NCBI RefSeq assembly: GCF_003353015.1
Contig: NZ_QREM01000009.1
Span: 649,574-713,573 of the forward strand
Origin: Xanthomonas arboricola
GTDB lineage: Bacteria > Pseudomonadota > Gammaproteobacteria > Xanthomonadales > Xanthomonadaceae
Direction of reading: 5' to 3'
DNA length: 64,000 bases
Position 1 is the stretch's first letter, and each line of letters begins with the position of its first letter. Below the pieces are notes generated by a model. The model was not told the DNA's origin. It saw only the letters and a program-made list of their open reading frames with translations, and searched no databases. A program made the translations under genes and the position numbers. Positions 10,654-20,451 of the stretch are shown here, piece by piece.

Positions 10654-12138
10654 ATGGCTGCACGCAAGGCAAACCCTCCCGTCATCGAAGTCCAGGCCCG
10701 TCCGGGGCAGCCACTGGGCATGCCGGTCGAGCGCTTCCTGCGCACCTACTGGCACAAGCATCCGCTGCTGATCCGCAACGCCTTTGCGGACTTCGCCTCG
10801 CCGCTGCAGCCCGAAGACCTGGCCGGCCTGGCCTGCGAAGATGGCGTGCTGGCACGCCTGATCAGCCATGACCGCGCCACCGACGGCTGGGACGTACGCA
10901 CCGGCCCGTTCCAGGAAACCGACTTCCCCGGCCTGCCCGACCATGACTGGACCCTGCTGGTGCAGGATGTGGACAAGTGGGACGCCGACGTGCGCGCGCT
11001 GCTGGAGCACTTCCGCTTTCTGCCGCGCTGGCGCATCGACGACATCATGATCAGCTTCGCCGCCACCGGCGGCTCGGTCGGCGCGCATGTCGACCATTAC
11101 GACGTGTTCCTGCTGCAGGGCCAGGGGCATCGCCGCTGGCAGATCGACGCGCGCGCCTCGCAGGGCCGCAAGCCCACCCCGCAGGTCTTCCGCGACGATG
11201 TCGAGCTCAAGCTGCTGCGCGACTTCAAGCCCACCCACGACTGGGTGCTGGGCCCGGGCGACATGCTGTACCTGCCGCCGCTGCTGCCGCACCACGGCGT
11301 GGCCGAAGACGCCTGCCTGACCTTCTCCATCGGCACCCGCGCGCCGTCGTCGGCCGAGCTGATCGGCGACTATCTGGACACCTTGATCGCCGATGCCGAC
11401 GAGGCCGTGCGCTATCACGACGAAGACCTCAAGGTGCCGGCCGACCCGTACGAGATCGACGTCACCGCGATGAACCGCGTGGTCGCCGCGCTCAACGCGC
11501 TGCGCATGAACGATCCCGATCGCCTGGGCGACTGGTTCGGCCGCTTCATGACCACCTACCGCGCCTCCGGCGACGTGGTGCCGGCCCCCGAACCGATCCC
11601 GCGCGAGGCGGTCGAGCAGGCCCTGGAAGAAGGCGTGCTGCTGCACCGTCACCCCTGGTCGCGGCTGGCCTGGCGGCGCGCCAAGCGTGGCGCCACCCTG
11701 TTCTGCAGCGGGCTGGAGTTCGCGCTGTCGGCCAAGGATGCCGCACGCCTGGCCGCGGCCGAAGAGATCGACGGCGCGCTGTATGCGCAGTTGTCCAACC
11801 GTGGCCGCGAGGTGGTGCTGGAGCTGCTGGCGCAGGGCCATTACCAGCGCGCCCATGAGGACGCGGAAGACGACATCGAGGACATCGACGACGACCAGGC
11901 CCACGGCCTGGGCCTGTCTGCCGACCAGGACGACGCCGAGGCCGACGCGCCGGATGTAGACGACGAGATCGACGCCGAGGCCGACGTCGAGCAGGTCGCC
12001 GATGCCGCGGACGGTCCGGCCCAGGCGGAGGAGGCCGAACAAGGCGAGGATGCGGACCAGGACGACGACAGCGAGCTGGCCGAAGACGACGCGGCACCCG
12101 ACGCTGGCGACGACGACGGGTCCGACCAGCGCGCATGA
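10654..12138 (+). CDS. Cupin (JmjC-like) 2-oxoglutarate oxygenase, ribosomal oxygenase type, with acidic tail
   Basis: A 494-residue protein whose first 400 residues match the YcfD/RoxA ribosomal oxygenases, which hydroxylate an arginine of ribosomal protein uL16. Metal ligands are H145 and D147 in GAHVDHYDVFLLQ and H213 in LPPLLPHHGV; GHRRWQID follows the first pair as in the family. A winged-helix dimer part follows, with REAVEQALEEGVLLHRHPWS. From about residue 405 to 494 there is an Asp/Glu-rich tail not found in the short E. coli protein. The stop overlaps the next start by 4 bases, so the GNAT gene is coupled to it. Confidence 0.8.
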   Translation: MAARKANPPVIEVQARPGQPLGMPVERFLRTYWHKHPLLIRNAFADFASPLQPEDLAGLACEDGVLARLISHDRATDGWDVRTGPFQETDFPGLPDHDWTLLVQDVDKWDADVRALLEHFRFLPRWRIDDIMISFAATGGSVGAHVDHYDVFLLQGQGHRRWQIDARASQGRKPTPQVFRDDVELKLLRDFKPTHDWVLGPGDMLYLPPLLPHHGVAEDACLTFSIGTRAPSSAELIGDYLDTLIADADEAVRYHDEDLKVPADPYEIDVTAMNRVVAALNALRMNDPDRLGDWFGRFMTTYRASGDVVPAPEPIPREAVEQALEEGVLLHRHPWSRLAWRRAKRGATLFCSGLEFALSAKDAARLAAAEEIDGALYAQLSNRGREVVLELLAQGHYQRAHEDAEDDIEDIDDDQAHGLGLSADQDDAEADAPDVDDEIDAEADVEQVADAADGPAQAEEAEQGEDADQDDDSELAEDDAAPDAGDDDGSDQRA

Positions 12139-13067
12139 GTTCCCGGGCCGGGCCGCAGATCGTCTCGCTGGACCCGGCGTCCGATGCCGCGGCCCTGCGT
12201 GCGCTGCGCCTGGCCTGCGGCATCGGCAGCAGCGATGACGGTAGCGCTGCCGACTGGGACGCCCTGGACCCGCTCAGCCTGCACCTGGCCCTGCGCAGCG
12301 AGGACGGCCAGTTGACCGGCTCGGTGCGGCTGACCGTGGATCGGCGCATCGACCGGCTCGGCGTGCTGCCGGGCTGGCGCCGCCGCGGCCTGGCCGACCA
12401 GTTGCTCGCGGCCGCCGTTGCCATCGCGCAACAACGCGGCTGGCCCGGCGTACGGGCGCGCGTCAACGCGGACGCCGCGGCGGTGTTCGCACGCCTGGGC
12501 TTCCTGCCGGACAGCTCTTCCGACCTGCCCCCCGATCGCGCCGCAACCGCGGGCGATCGGCCTGACAGGCCGCTGCACCGCCGTCTCGACGGCCCGATGG
12601 CGGTGGAGACCCTCGGCGCAGCGCAGGCCGCCACCACCGGCCTGCTGTGCGCCGCACGCCGCCAGGTGCTGATCTATACGCGGGCGCTGGATCCGCCGCT
12701 GTTCGACAACGCCGCGGTACTGGATGCGCTGCGCCGCTTCGCCACCGCCCGCCACGACAAGCGCGTGCAGGTGCTGGTACAGGACACCGCCAGCGCCGGC
12801 GCCAACAGCAGCGCGCTGCTGCGGCTGGCCCAGCGCCTGCCCAGCGTGTTCCGCTTCCGCGCGGTCAGCGACCCGGTCGACAGCAGCTATGCATCGGCCT
12901 ATGTGGTGGGCGATGACGCCTACTACTTTCGTCCAACAGGCCACCGCTTCGACGACGGCGAAACCTGGCTGGCCGGGGCGGCACGCAGCCGCCAGCTGGA
13001 GCGCGAATTTGCGCAGATATGGGAGCGCAGCACGCTTTGGAACGAACCGCGCGCCCTCGGCATCTGA
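12135..13067 (+). CDS. GNAT acetyltransferase fused to a DUF7931-like domain
   Basis: A 310-residue two-domain protein. Residues about 40-140 form a GNAT fold, with strand LTGSVRLTV, the acetyl-CoA loop LPGWRRRGLADQLL (a Q/RxxGxG/A variant) and RVNADAAAVFARLGF. Residues about 150-310 (GLLCAARRQVLIYTRALDPP to FAQIWERSTLWN) resemble the DUF7931 domain, which looks like a phospholipase-D half but carries no HKD motif. The start overlaps the oxygenase stop (ATGA), which suggests a shared job, perhaps protein modification. The acceptor is unknown. Confidence 0.7.
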   Translation: MSSRAGPQIVSLDPASDAAALRALRLACGIGSSDDGSAADWDALDPLSLHLALRSEDGQLTGSVRLTVDRRIDRLGVLPGWRRRGLADQLLAAAVAIAQQRGWPGVRARVNADAAAVFARLGFLPDSSSDLPPDRAATAGDRPDRPLHRRLDGPMAVETLGAAQAATTGLLCAARRQVLIYTRALDPPLFDNAAVLDALRRFATARHDKRVQVLVQDTASAGANSSALLRLAQRLPSVFRFRAVSDPVDSSYASAYVVGDDAYYFRPTGHRFDDGETWLAGAARSRQLEREFAQIWERSTLWNEPRALGI

Positions 13068-13134
13068 GCCCGCAACGCCCTTCGCAGGTGGGCGACAAGC
13101 AGTCGCACCTACCCGCCCGGTCAGCTCGCAGACG

Positions 13135-13162
13135 CCCCCTGCCTGGCGCAAGGGGGTATAAT
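13135..13162 (+). promoter_or_regulatory. sucA promoter with an inverted repeat at the -10
   Basis: A perfect TATAAT (13157-13162) lies 85 bases before the sucA GTG. Directly before it, CCCCCT (13135-13140) and AGGGGG (13151-13156) form an inverted repeat across the spacer, and the -35 is poor. This arrangement suggests control by a protein binding the repeat, or a hairpin in read-through RNA. Confidence 0.55.
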
Positions 13163-13247
13163 TTTTCGAGATTTGAGACCGACCGATAGGGCATCTCGCC
13201 CTGCCGCTTCCGCACAATCATCCCCACAGCAGACCCGACTTACCATC

Positions 13248-16076
13248 GTGGATAATCTCCTAAAGCAGTTCGCGCAGTCATCGCAGCTCGCCGGCGGCAA
13301 CGCCGCCTACATCGAGGATCTGTACGAGCAGTACCTCGTCGCCCCGGACAGTGTCGACCCGAAGTGGAAGAGCTATTTCGATGGCTTCAAGGGTCGCGAT
13401 GCCGGTGATGTGCCGCACTCGGCGGCCATTGCCCACATCCTCGCCGCCTCCAAACAGGCCGCCAATGCCGGGACCGGCGCAGGCGCCAGTGACGAGCGCG
13501 AGCGCAACGTCGGCCGCCTGATCACCGCCTACCGTGCGCGCGGCCACCTGGGTGCGCAGCTCGACCCGCTCGGCCTGACCCCGCCGGTCAACCCGCCCGA
13601 CCTGGACCTGCCGTTCCACAGCCTGTCGCAGGCGGATATGGACAGCGAGTTCAGCACCGGCGGCGTCGGCGGCCAGCCGCGCATGAAGCTGAAGGATCTG
13701 CTGGCCCGCCTGAAGGCGACCTACGCCAGCACCATCGGCGCGGAGTTCATGCACATCCAGGAATTCGACCAGCGCCAGTGGATCTACAAGCGCCTGGAAG
13801 ATGCCGGCGGCAAGATCGCCGGGGACGCGGCCAGCCGCAAGCGCACGCTGGAGCGGCTCACCGCCGCCGAAGGCCTGGAGCGCTACCTGCACACCAAGTA
13901 CGTCGGCCAGAAGCGCTTCTCGCTGGAAGGCGGCGACGCGCTGATCCCGATGATGGACGAGATCATTCGCCAGTCCGGCAACGATCAGGTCAAGGACATC
14001 GTGATCGGCATGGCCCATCGCGGCCGCCTCAACGTGCTGGTCAATACGCTGGGCAAGAACCCGCGCAAGCTGTTCGACGAGTTCGAAGGCAAGTTCGAGC
14101 ACGCCCACGACGACCGCGCGCACACCGGCGACGTCAAGTACCACATGGGCTTCTCGGCCGATATCGCGGTCGGTGGCGACAAGCAGGTGCATCTGGCACT
14201 GGCCTTCAATCCCTCGCACCTGGAAATCGTCGACCCGGTCGTGGTCGGCAGCGTGCGGTCGCGCCAGGAACGCTTCGGCGACGCCGAGCGCAAGACCGTG
14301 CTGCCGATCCTGATCCACGGCGATGCCGCATTCGCCGGACAGGGCGTGGTGATGGAGCTGTTCCAGATGTCGCAGGCGCGCGGTTTCGCCGTCGGCGGCA
14401 CCGTGCACATCGTGGTCAACAACCAGATCGGCTTCACCACCAGCGCCCGCGACGACGCCCGCTCCACGCTGTACTGCACGGACGTTGCCAAGATGATCGG
14501 CGCGCCGGTCTTCCACGTGAACGGCGACGACCCGGACGCGGTGATGTTCGTGTCCAAGCTGGCCTACGAATTCCGCCAGCAGTTCAAGAAGGACGTGGTC
14601 ATCGACCTGGTCTGCTACCGCCGTTGGGGCCATAACGAGGCCGACGAACCGGCAGCGACCCAGCCGGTGATGTACCAGACCATCCGCAAGCACAAGACCA
14701 CCCGCGAGCTGTATGCCGCCAGGCTGGAAAGCGACGGCGTGCTCAGCGCCGACGAGGCCAAGGCACTGGTCGACGGTTACCGCAACAAGCTCGATTCGGG
14801 CGAATACACCACCGAACTGGCGACGCGCAAGCCGGACGAATTCGCCATCGACTGGTCCAAGTATCTGGTCGGCACCGCTGCCGATCCGGTCGACACCCGC
14901 GTCAAGCGCGAGCAGCTGGACCGTCTGGCCAAGCTGATCACCACGATCCCGGAAGGCGTGGAGCTGCATGCCCGCGTCGCCAAGATCTACGAAGACCGCG
15001 TCAAGATGGCCGCCGGCGAGCAGGCCGGCGACTGGGGCTTTGCCGAGAACCTGGCCTACGCCACCTTGCTGGCCGAAGGCCACAAGCTGCGCCTGGTCGG
15101 CCAGGACGCCGGTCGCGGCACGTTCTTCCACCGTCACGCGATCCTGCATGACCAGAAGACCGACAGCTACTACCTGCCGCTGCGCCAGCTGGTGCAGAAC
15201 CCCGAGGACGCCACCATCATCGACTCGCTGCTCAGCGAAGAAGCGGTGATGGGCTTCGAGTACGGCTACTCCACCACCGACCCGAATGCGCTGTGCATCT
15301 GGGAAGCGCAGTTCGGCGACTTCGCCAATGGCGCGCAGGTGGTGATCGACCAGTTCATCGCCGCCGGCGAAGCCAAGTGGGGCCGCATCGCGGGCCTGTC
15401 GCTGTTCCTGCCGCACGGCTACGAAGGCCAGGGCCCGGAGCACAGCTCCGCGCGTCTGGAGCGCTTCCTGCAGCTGTGCGCGCTGGAGAACATGCTGGTC
15501 TGCGTGCCGACCACACCGGCGCAGTGCTTCCACATGATCCGCCGGCAGATGCGCATGACCACCCGCAAGCCGCTGGTGGTGATGACGCCCAAGTCGCTGC
15601 TGCGCCACAAGCTGGCGGTGTCGAGCCTGGAAGAACTGGCCGAGGGCGAGTTCCAGCACCTGATTCCCGACGCCAAGGCCGATGCCGGCAAGGTCAAGCG
15701 CGTGGTGCTGTGCTCGGGCAAGGTCTATTACGACCTGCTCGAAGACCAGACCAAGCTTGGCCAGGACGATGTCGCCATCCTGCGCGTGGAGCAGCTGTAT
15801 CCGTTCCCGCGTGCGCAGCTGGCCGCCGAGCTCAAGGCCTATGCCAACGCCACCGACGTGGTGTGGTGCCAGGAAGAACCGCAGAACCAGGGTGCGTGGT
15901 ACCAGATCCGCCACCATCTGAACTTCTGCCTGGCCAGCGGCCAGAGCCTGCACTACGCAGGCCGTGCCCGTTCGCCCTCGCCTGCCGCCGGCCACATGGC
16001 CGACCACATCGCCGAACAGCAGAAGCTGGTCGCCGATGCGCTCCTCAATCCGTTCAACGACCAAGTCGCTGAATAA
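13248..16076 (+). CDS. sucA: 2-oxoglutarate dehydrogenase E1 component
   Basis: Thiamine-diphosphate enzyme that decarboxylates 2-oxoglutarate and passes the succinyl group to the lipoyl arm of SucB (TCA cycle, cytoplasm). The 942 residues agree with the family. The start motif is FLxGGNAAYIEDLYEQYL-like, the active-site region contains IGMAHRGRLNVL and LAFNPSHLE, and the C-terminal half carries GYEGQGPEHSSAR. The start is GTG at 13248, giving (M)DNLLKQFAQSSQL; an in-frame ATG 75 bases upstream would add a basic, non-conserved leader. The sucB gene begins 42 bases later. Confidence 0.96.
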   Translation: MDNLLKQFAQSSQLAGGNAAYIEDLYEQYLVAPDSVDPKWKSYFDGFKGRDAGDVPHSAAIAHILAASKQAANAGTGAGASDERERNVGRLITAYRARGHLGAQLDPLGLTPPVNPPDLDLPFHSLSQADMDSEFSTGGVGGQPRMKLKDLLARLKATYASTIGAEFMHIQEFDQRQWIYKRLEDAGGKIAGDAASRKRTLERLTAAEGLERYLHTKYVGQKRFSLEGGDALIPMMDEIIRQSGNDQVKDIVIGMAHRGRLNVLVNTLGKNPRKLFDEFEGKFEHAHDDRAHTGDVKYHMGFSADIAVGGDKQVHLALAFNPSHLEIVDPVVVGSVRSRQERFGDAERKTVLPILIHGDAAFAGQGVVMELFQMSQARGFAVGGTVHIVVNNQIGFTTSARDDARSTLYCTDVAKMIGAPVFHVNGDDPDAVMFVSKLAYEFRQQFKKDVVIDLVCYRRWGHNEADEPAATQPVMYQTIRKHKTTRELYAARLESDGVLSADEAKALVDGYRNKLDSGEYTTELATRKPDEFAIDWSKYLVGTAADPVDTRVKREQLDRLAKLITTIPEGVELHARVAKIYEDRVKMAAGEQAGDWGFAENLAYATLLAEGHKLRLVGQDAGRGTFFHRHAILHDQKTDSYYLPLRQLVQNPEDATIIDSLLSEEAVMGFEYGYSTTDPNALCIWEAQFGDFANGAQVVIDQFIAAGEAKWGRIAGLSLFLPHGYEGQGPEHSSARLERFLQLCALENMLVCVPTTPAQCFHMIRRQMRMTTRKPLVVMTPKSLLRHKLAVSSLEELAEGEFQHLIPDAKADAGKVKRVVLCSGKVYYDLLEDQTKLGQDDVAILRVEQLYPFPRAQLAAELKAYANATDVVWCQEEPQNQGAWYQIRHHLNFCLASGQSLHYAGRARSPSPAAGHMADHIAEQQKLVADALLNPFNDQVAE

Positions 16077-16118
16077 CTCCTCTTTCCCAAAGAACGCAAA
16101 CCTTAGGACGCTCCCCGA

Positions 16119-17333
16119 ATGGCCACCGAAGTCAAAGTTCCGGTACTGCCCGAATCCGTTTCCGACGCCACCATCGCCAGCTGGCACAAGAAGGCCGGTG
16201 AAGCGGTCAAGCGCGACGAGAATCTGGTCGACCTGGAAACCGACAAGGTCGTGTTGGAAGTTCCTTCGCCGGTCGACGGCGTGCTGAAGGAAATCAAGTT
16301 CGAAGAAGGCAGCACCGTCACCAGCAACCAGATCCTGGCGATCATCGAGGAAGGCGCCGTGGCTGCGGCCGCACCGGCCGAAGAGAAGAAGGCCGATGCA
16401 CCAGCACCTGCCGCTGCTGCCCCAGCCGCAGCGCCGGCCCCGGCGGCTGCCGCTGCGCCGGCCGCTGCCTCCAAGTCGGCTGCCGATGCGCTGCCCCCGG
16501 GTGCGCGTTTTGCCGCGATCACCCAGGGCGTGGACCCGGCCCAGGTCGAGGGCACCGGCCGTCGTGGCGCGGTGACCAAGGAAGACATCGTCAACTTCGC
16601 CAAGGCCGGCGGCGTGGGCAAGGCCTCCGGCGCCCGTCCGGAAGAGCGCGTGCCGATGACCCGCGTGCGCAAGACCATCGCCAAGCGCCTGATGGAGTCC
16701 AAGAACTCCACCGCGATGCTGACCACCTTCAACGAGGTCAACCTGGCCAAGGTGTCGGCCGCGCGCAAGGAGCTGCAGGACGAGTTCCAGAAGGCGCACG
16801 GCATCAAGCTCGGTTTCATGAGCTTCTTCGTCAAGGCCGCCGCCAACGCGCTGCAGCGCTTCCCGCTGGTCAACGCCTCGATCGACGGCGACGACATCAT
16901 CTATCACGGCTACAGCGACATCTCGATCGCCGTGTCCACCGACAAGGGCCTGGTCACGCCGGTGCTGCGTAACGTCGAGCGCCAGTCGTTCGCCGATGTC
17001 GAACAGGGCATCGCCGACTACGCCGCCAAGGCGCGCGCCGGCAAGCTGGGCCTGGACGACCTGCAGGGCGGCACCTTCACCATCACCAACGGCGGCACCT
17101 TCGGCTCGCTGCTGTCGACCCCGATCATCAACCCGCCGCAGAGCGCCATCCTGGGCATGCACGCGATCAAGGAACGTCCGATCGCCGAGAACGGACAGGT
17201 CGTGATCGCGCCGATGATGTACCTGGCGCTGTCCTACGACCACCGCATCATCGACGGCAAGGATTCGGTGCAGTTCCTGGTCGACATCAAGAACCAGCTG
17301 GAAAACCCGGGCCGGATGTTGTTCGGTCTGTGA
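16119..17333 (+). CDS. sucB: Dihydrolipoamide succinyltransferase (E2 of the 2-oxoglutarate complex)
   Basis: Core of the complex; moves succinyl from lipoate to CoA. The 404 residues contain one lipoyl domain (residues 1-75, lipoylated Lys in [12 protein letters not shown]), an Ala/Pro-rich linker (about 85-122), the peripheral-subunit domain ([20 protein letters not shown]) and the acyltransferase domain with the catalytic DHRIIDG near the end. A single lipoyl domain and the [15 protein letters not shown] segment are typical of E2o rather than the pyruvate enzyme. It lies between sucA and lpdA; a repeat pair fills the 112-base gap before lpdA. Confidence 0.96.
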   Translation: MATEVKVPVLPESVSDATIASWHKKAGEAVKRDENLVDLETDKVVLEVPSPVDGVLKEIKFEEGSTVTSNQILAIIEEGAVAAAAPAEEKKADAPAPAAAAPAAAPAPAAAAAPAAASKSAADALPPGARFAAITQGVDPAQVEGTGRRGAVTKEDIVNFAKAGGVGKASGARPEERVPMTRVRKTIAKRLMESKNSTAMLTTFNEVNLAKVSAARKELQDEFQKAHGIKLGFMSFFVKAAANALQRFPLVNASIDGDDIIYHGYSDISIAVSTDKGLVTPVLRNVERQSFADVEQGIADYAAKARAGKLGLDDLQGGTFTITNGGTFGSLLSTPIINPPQSAILGMHAIKERPIAENGQVVIAPMMYLALSYDHRIIDGKDSVQFLVDIKNQLENPGRMLFGL

Positions 17334-17340
17334 TGAAAGC

Positions 17341-18888
<1,548 letters not shown>

Positions 18889-19104
18889 CCGGGATTGGTG
18901 GATTCGGGATTGGGGATTCGCAAGTGCGGCTCCCGGTCCCGGCCCTCTCCGGCAATGACATGGCGCCGGGTGAAAACCCGGCGTTCTGTTTTTCAAGCCA
19001 GGCAAGAACTCAAACAATTCAGCGCGCCCCCTGCCGATGGCATCACCTGCAATCAGCAGCGCTGCCTCGCTTTTACCAATCCCCAATCCCAACTCCCGAA
19101 TCCC
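18889..19104. repeat. Facing GGGATTGGGGATT repeat pair, lpdA/LOG-gene gap
   Basis: The left arm (about 18889-18919) reads GGGATTGGTGGATTCGGGAT followed by TGGGGATTCG; the right arm (19077-19104) has AATCCCCAATCCC and CCGAATCCC in the opposite sense and ends directly at the next start codon. The lpdA terminator lies between the arms. Confidence 0.7.
18964..18994 (+). terminator. Rho-independent terminator after lpdA
   Basis: CGCCGGGT (18964-18971), loop GAAA, ACCCGGCG (18976-18983), then TTCTGTTTTT. A perfect 8-base stem with a tetraloop and T tract ends the suc operon. Confidence 0.9.
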
Positions 19105-19698
19105 ATGAAAAGCATCTGCGTCTACTGCGGTTCCAATGCCGGCAACAAGCCCGTGTACGTCGAACGTGCCACCGAACTTGGCCAGCGCATCGCGGCCCAG
19201 GGGCTTCGGCTGGTCTATGGCGGCGGCAACGTCGGACTCATGGGCACGGTGGCCAATGCGGTGCTGGCCGCCGGTGGTGAAGTCACCGGCGTGATTCCGC
19301 AGCAGCTGGCCGATTGGGAAGTGGCACATCGCGGGCTGACCACGCTGGAAATCGTCGGCTCCATGCATGCGCGCAAGATGCGCATGTTCGAGCTGTCCGA
19401 TGCCTTCGTCGCCCTGCCCGGGGGCTTCGGCACGATGGAAGAGATCTTCGAGATGCTGACCTGGCGGCAGTTGGGCATCGGCAACAAGCCGTGCGCCTTC
19501 CTGGATGTGGCCGAGTTCTACGCACCTTTGATCGGCATGATCGACCGCATGGTGGAGGAGCGCTTCCTGCATCCGGACCAGCGCACCGACCTGTGGTACG
19601 GCGCCGACATCGAACAGATGCTGGAGTGGATGCAGCATTACTCGCCGGCGCAGGCCTCGAAGTGGATCGACGAGAAGCGCCGCTCCACCCTGGTGTAA
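19105..19698 (+). CDS. LOG-family nucleoside 5'-monophosphate phosphoribohydrolase
   Basis: A 197-residue member of the LOG family, often misnamed lysine decarboxylase. These enzymes hydrolyse nucleotide 5'-monophosphates to base and ribose phosphate; in plants and some plant bacteria the substrate is the cytokinin riboside. The family motif PGGFGTMEEIFE with the catalytic Glu is present near residue 110, preceded by SMHARKMRMFE with the conserved Arg. The N-terminus MKSICVYCGSNAGN and LVYGGGNVGLMG form the nucleotide-binding part. The ATG at 19105 follows the right repeat arm directly. Activity on cytokinins in this organism is inference. Confidence 0.88.
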   Translation: MKSICVYCGSNAGNKPVYVERATELGQRIAAQGLRLVYGGGNVGLMGTVANAVLAAGGEVTGVIPQQLADWEVAHRGLTTLEIVGSMHARKMRMFELSDAFVALPGGFGTMEEIFEMLTWRQLGIGNKPCAFLDVAEFYAPLIGMIDRMVEERFLHPDQRTDLWYGADIEQMLEWMQHYSPAQASKWIDEKRRSTLV

Positions 19699-19857
19699 GA
19701 CGGCAGCCTGCGCTAATCGCCCCCGGGGCTGCGCGCGCCCATCGCGCACCCGGCCCGTCGCAACGCGCCGCCGGAGGCACTGCCGATCTGCCAGCCTGCA
19801 AGGGCAGTCACGCTGGCGGCAGCGTCCGGCACGACCGGCTCGCATACAATGGCGACG

Positions 19858-20451
19858 ATGCTCGATACCCTCGCCGCTGACGCGCGCCACAGCCTGGACA
19901 TCAAGCACAGCCGCTTCCTGGCCCACGCTGCGGCACTGGACGCTCCCGCGCAGGCGCTGGAAATCGTGCAGCGCGTGTCCGTTGCCGATGCCACCCACAA
20001 TTGCTGGGCCTATCGGTTCGGGCAGGACTATCGCTCCAGCGACGACGGCGAGCCCAGCGGCACTGCCGGGCGGCCGATTCTGGCGGCCATCGATGGCCAG
20101 GGCTACGACCGCGTGGTGGTGGTGGTCACCCGTTGGTATGGCGGCATCAAGCTTGGTGCCGGCGGGCTGGTGCGTGCCTACGGTGGCGCAGCGGCCGAAT
20201 GCCTGCGGCTGGCCACGCGACAACCGTTGATCGCGCTGTCGCTGCTCGACCTGCAATGCCGGTTCGACGACCTCGGCCTGGTGCATGCTGCCTTGAGCGC
20301 CTTCCACGCCGACAAGCTGGATGAACGTTTCGACGCGCATGGCGCCGCATTGCGCGTGCAACTGCCTGCCGATCAGCTGGCCGGCTTGAAAACGCGCCTG
20401 TGCGACGCCACTCGCAACCGTGTCCACCTCTCATCACCGGAAGCCGCATGA
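19858..20451 (+). CDS. YigZ/IMPACT family protein (UPF0029)
   Basis: A 197-residue homologue of E. coli YigZ. The N-terminal IMPACT domain carries HNCWAYRFG, DDGEPSGTAGRPIL and VTRWYGGIKLGAGGLVRAYGG, all diagnostic; a smaller ferredoxin-like domain (DUF1949) follows. The eukaryotic relative IMPACT acts on translation control through GCN1, but the bacterial role is not established. I chose ATG 19858; another ATG 9 bases upstream is possible. A TACAAT ends just 8 bases before 19858, so the message may be leaderless. The stop overlaps the next start (ATGA). Confidence 0.85.
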   Translation: MLDTLAADARHSLDIKHSRFLAHAAALDAPAQALEIVQRVSVADATHNCWAYRFGQDYRSSDDGEPSGTAGRPILAAIDGQGYDRVVVVVTRWYGGIKLGAGGLVRAYGGAAAECLRLATRQPLIALSLLDLQCRFDDLGLVHAALSAFHADKLDERFDAHGAALRVQLPADQLAGLKTRLCDATRNRVHLSSPEAA

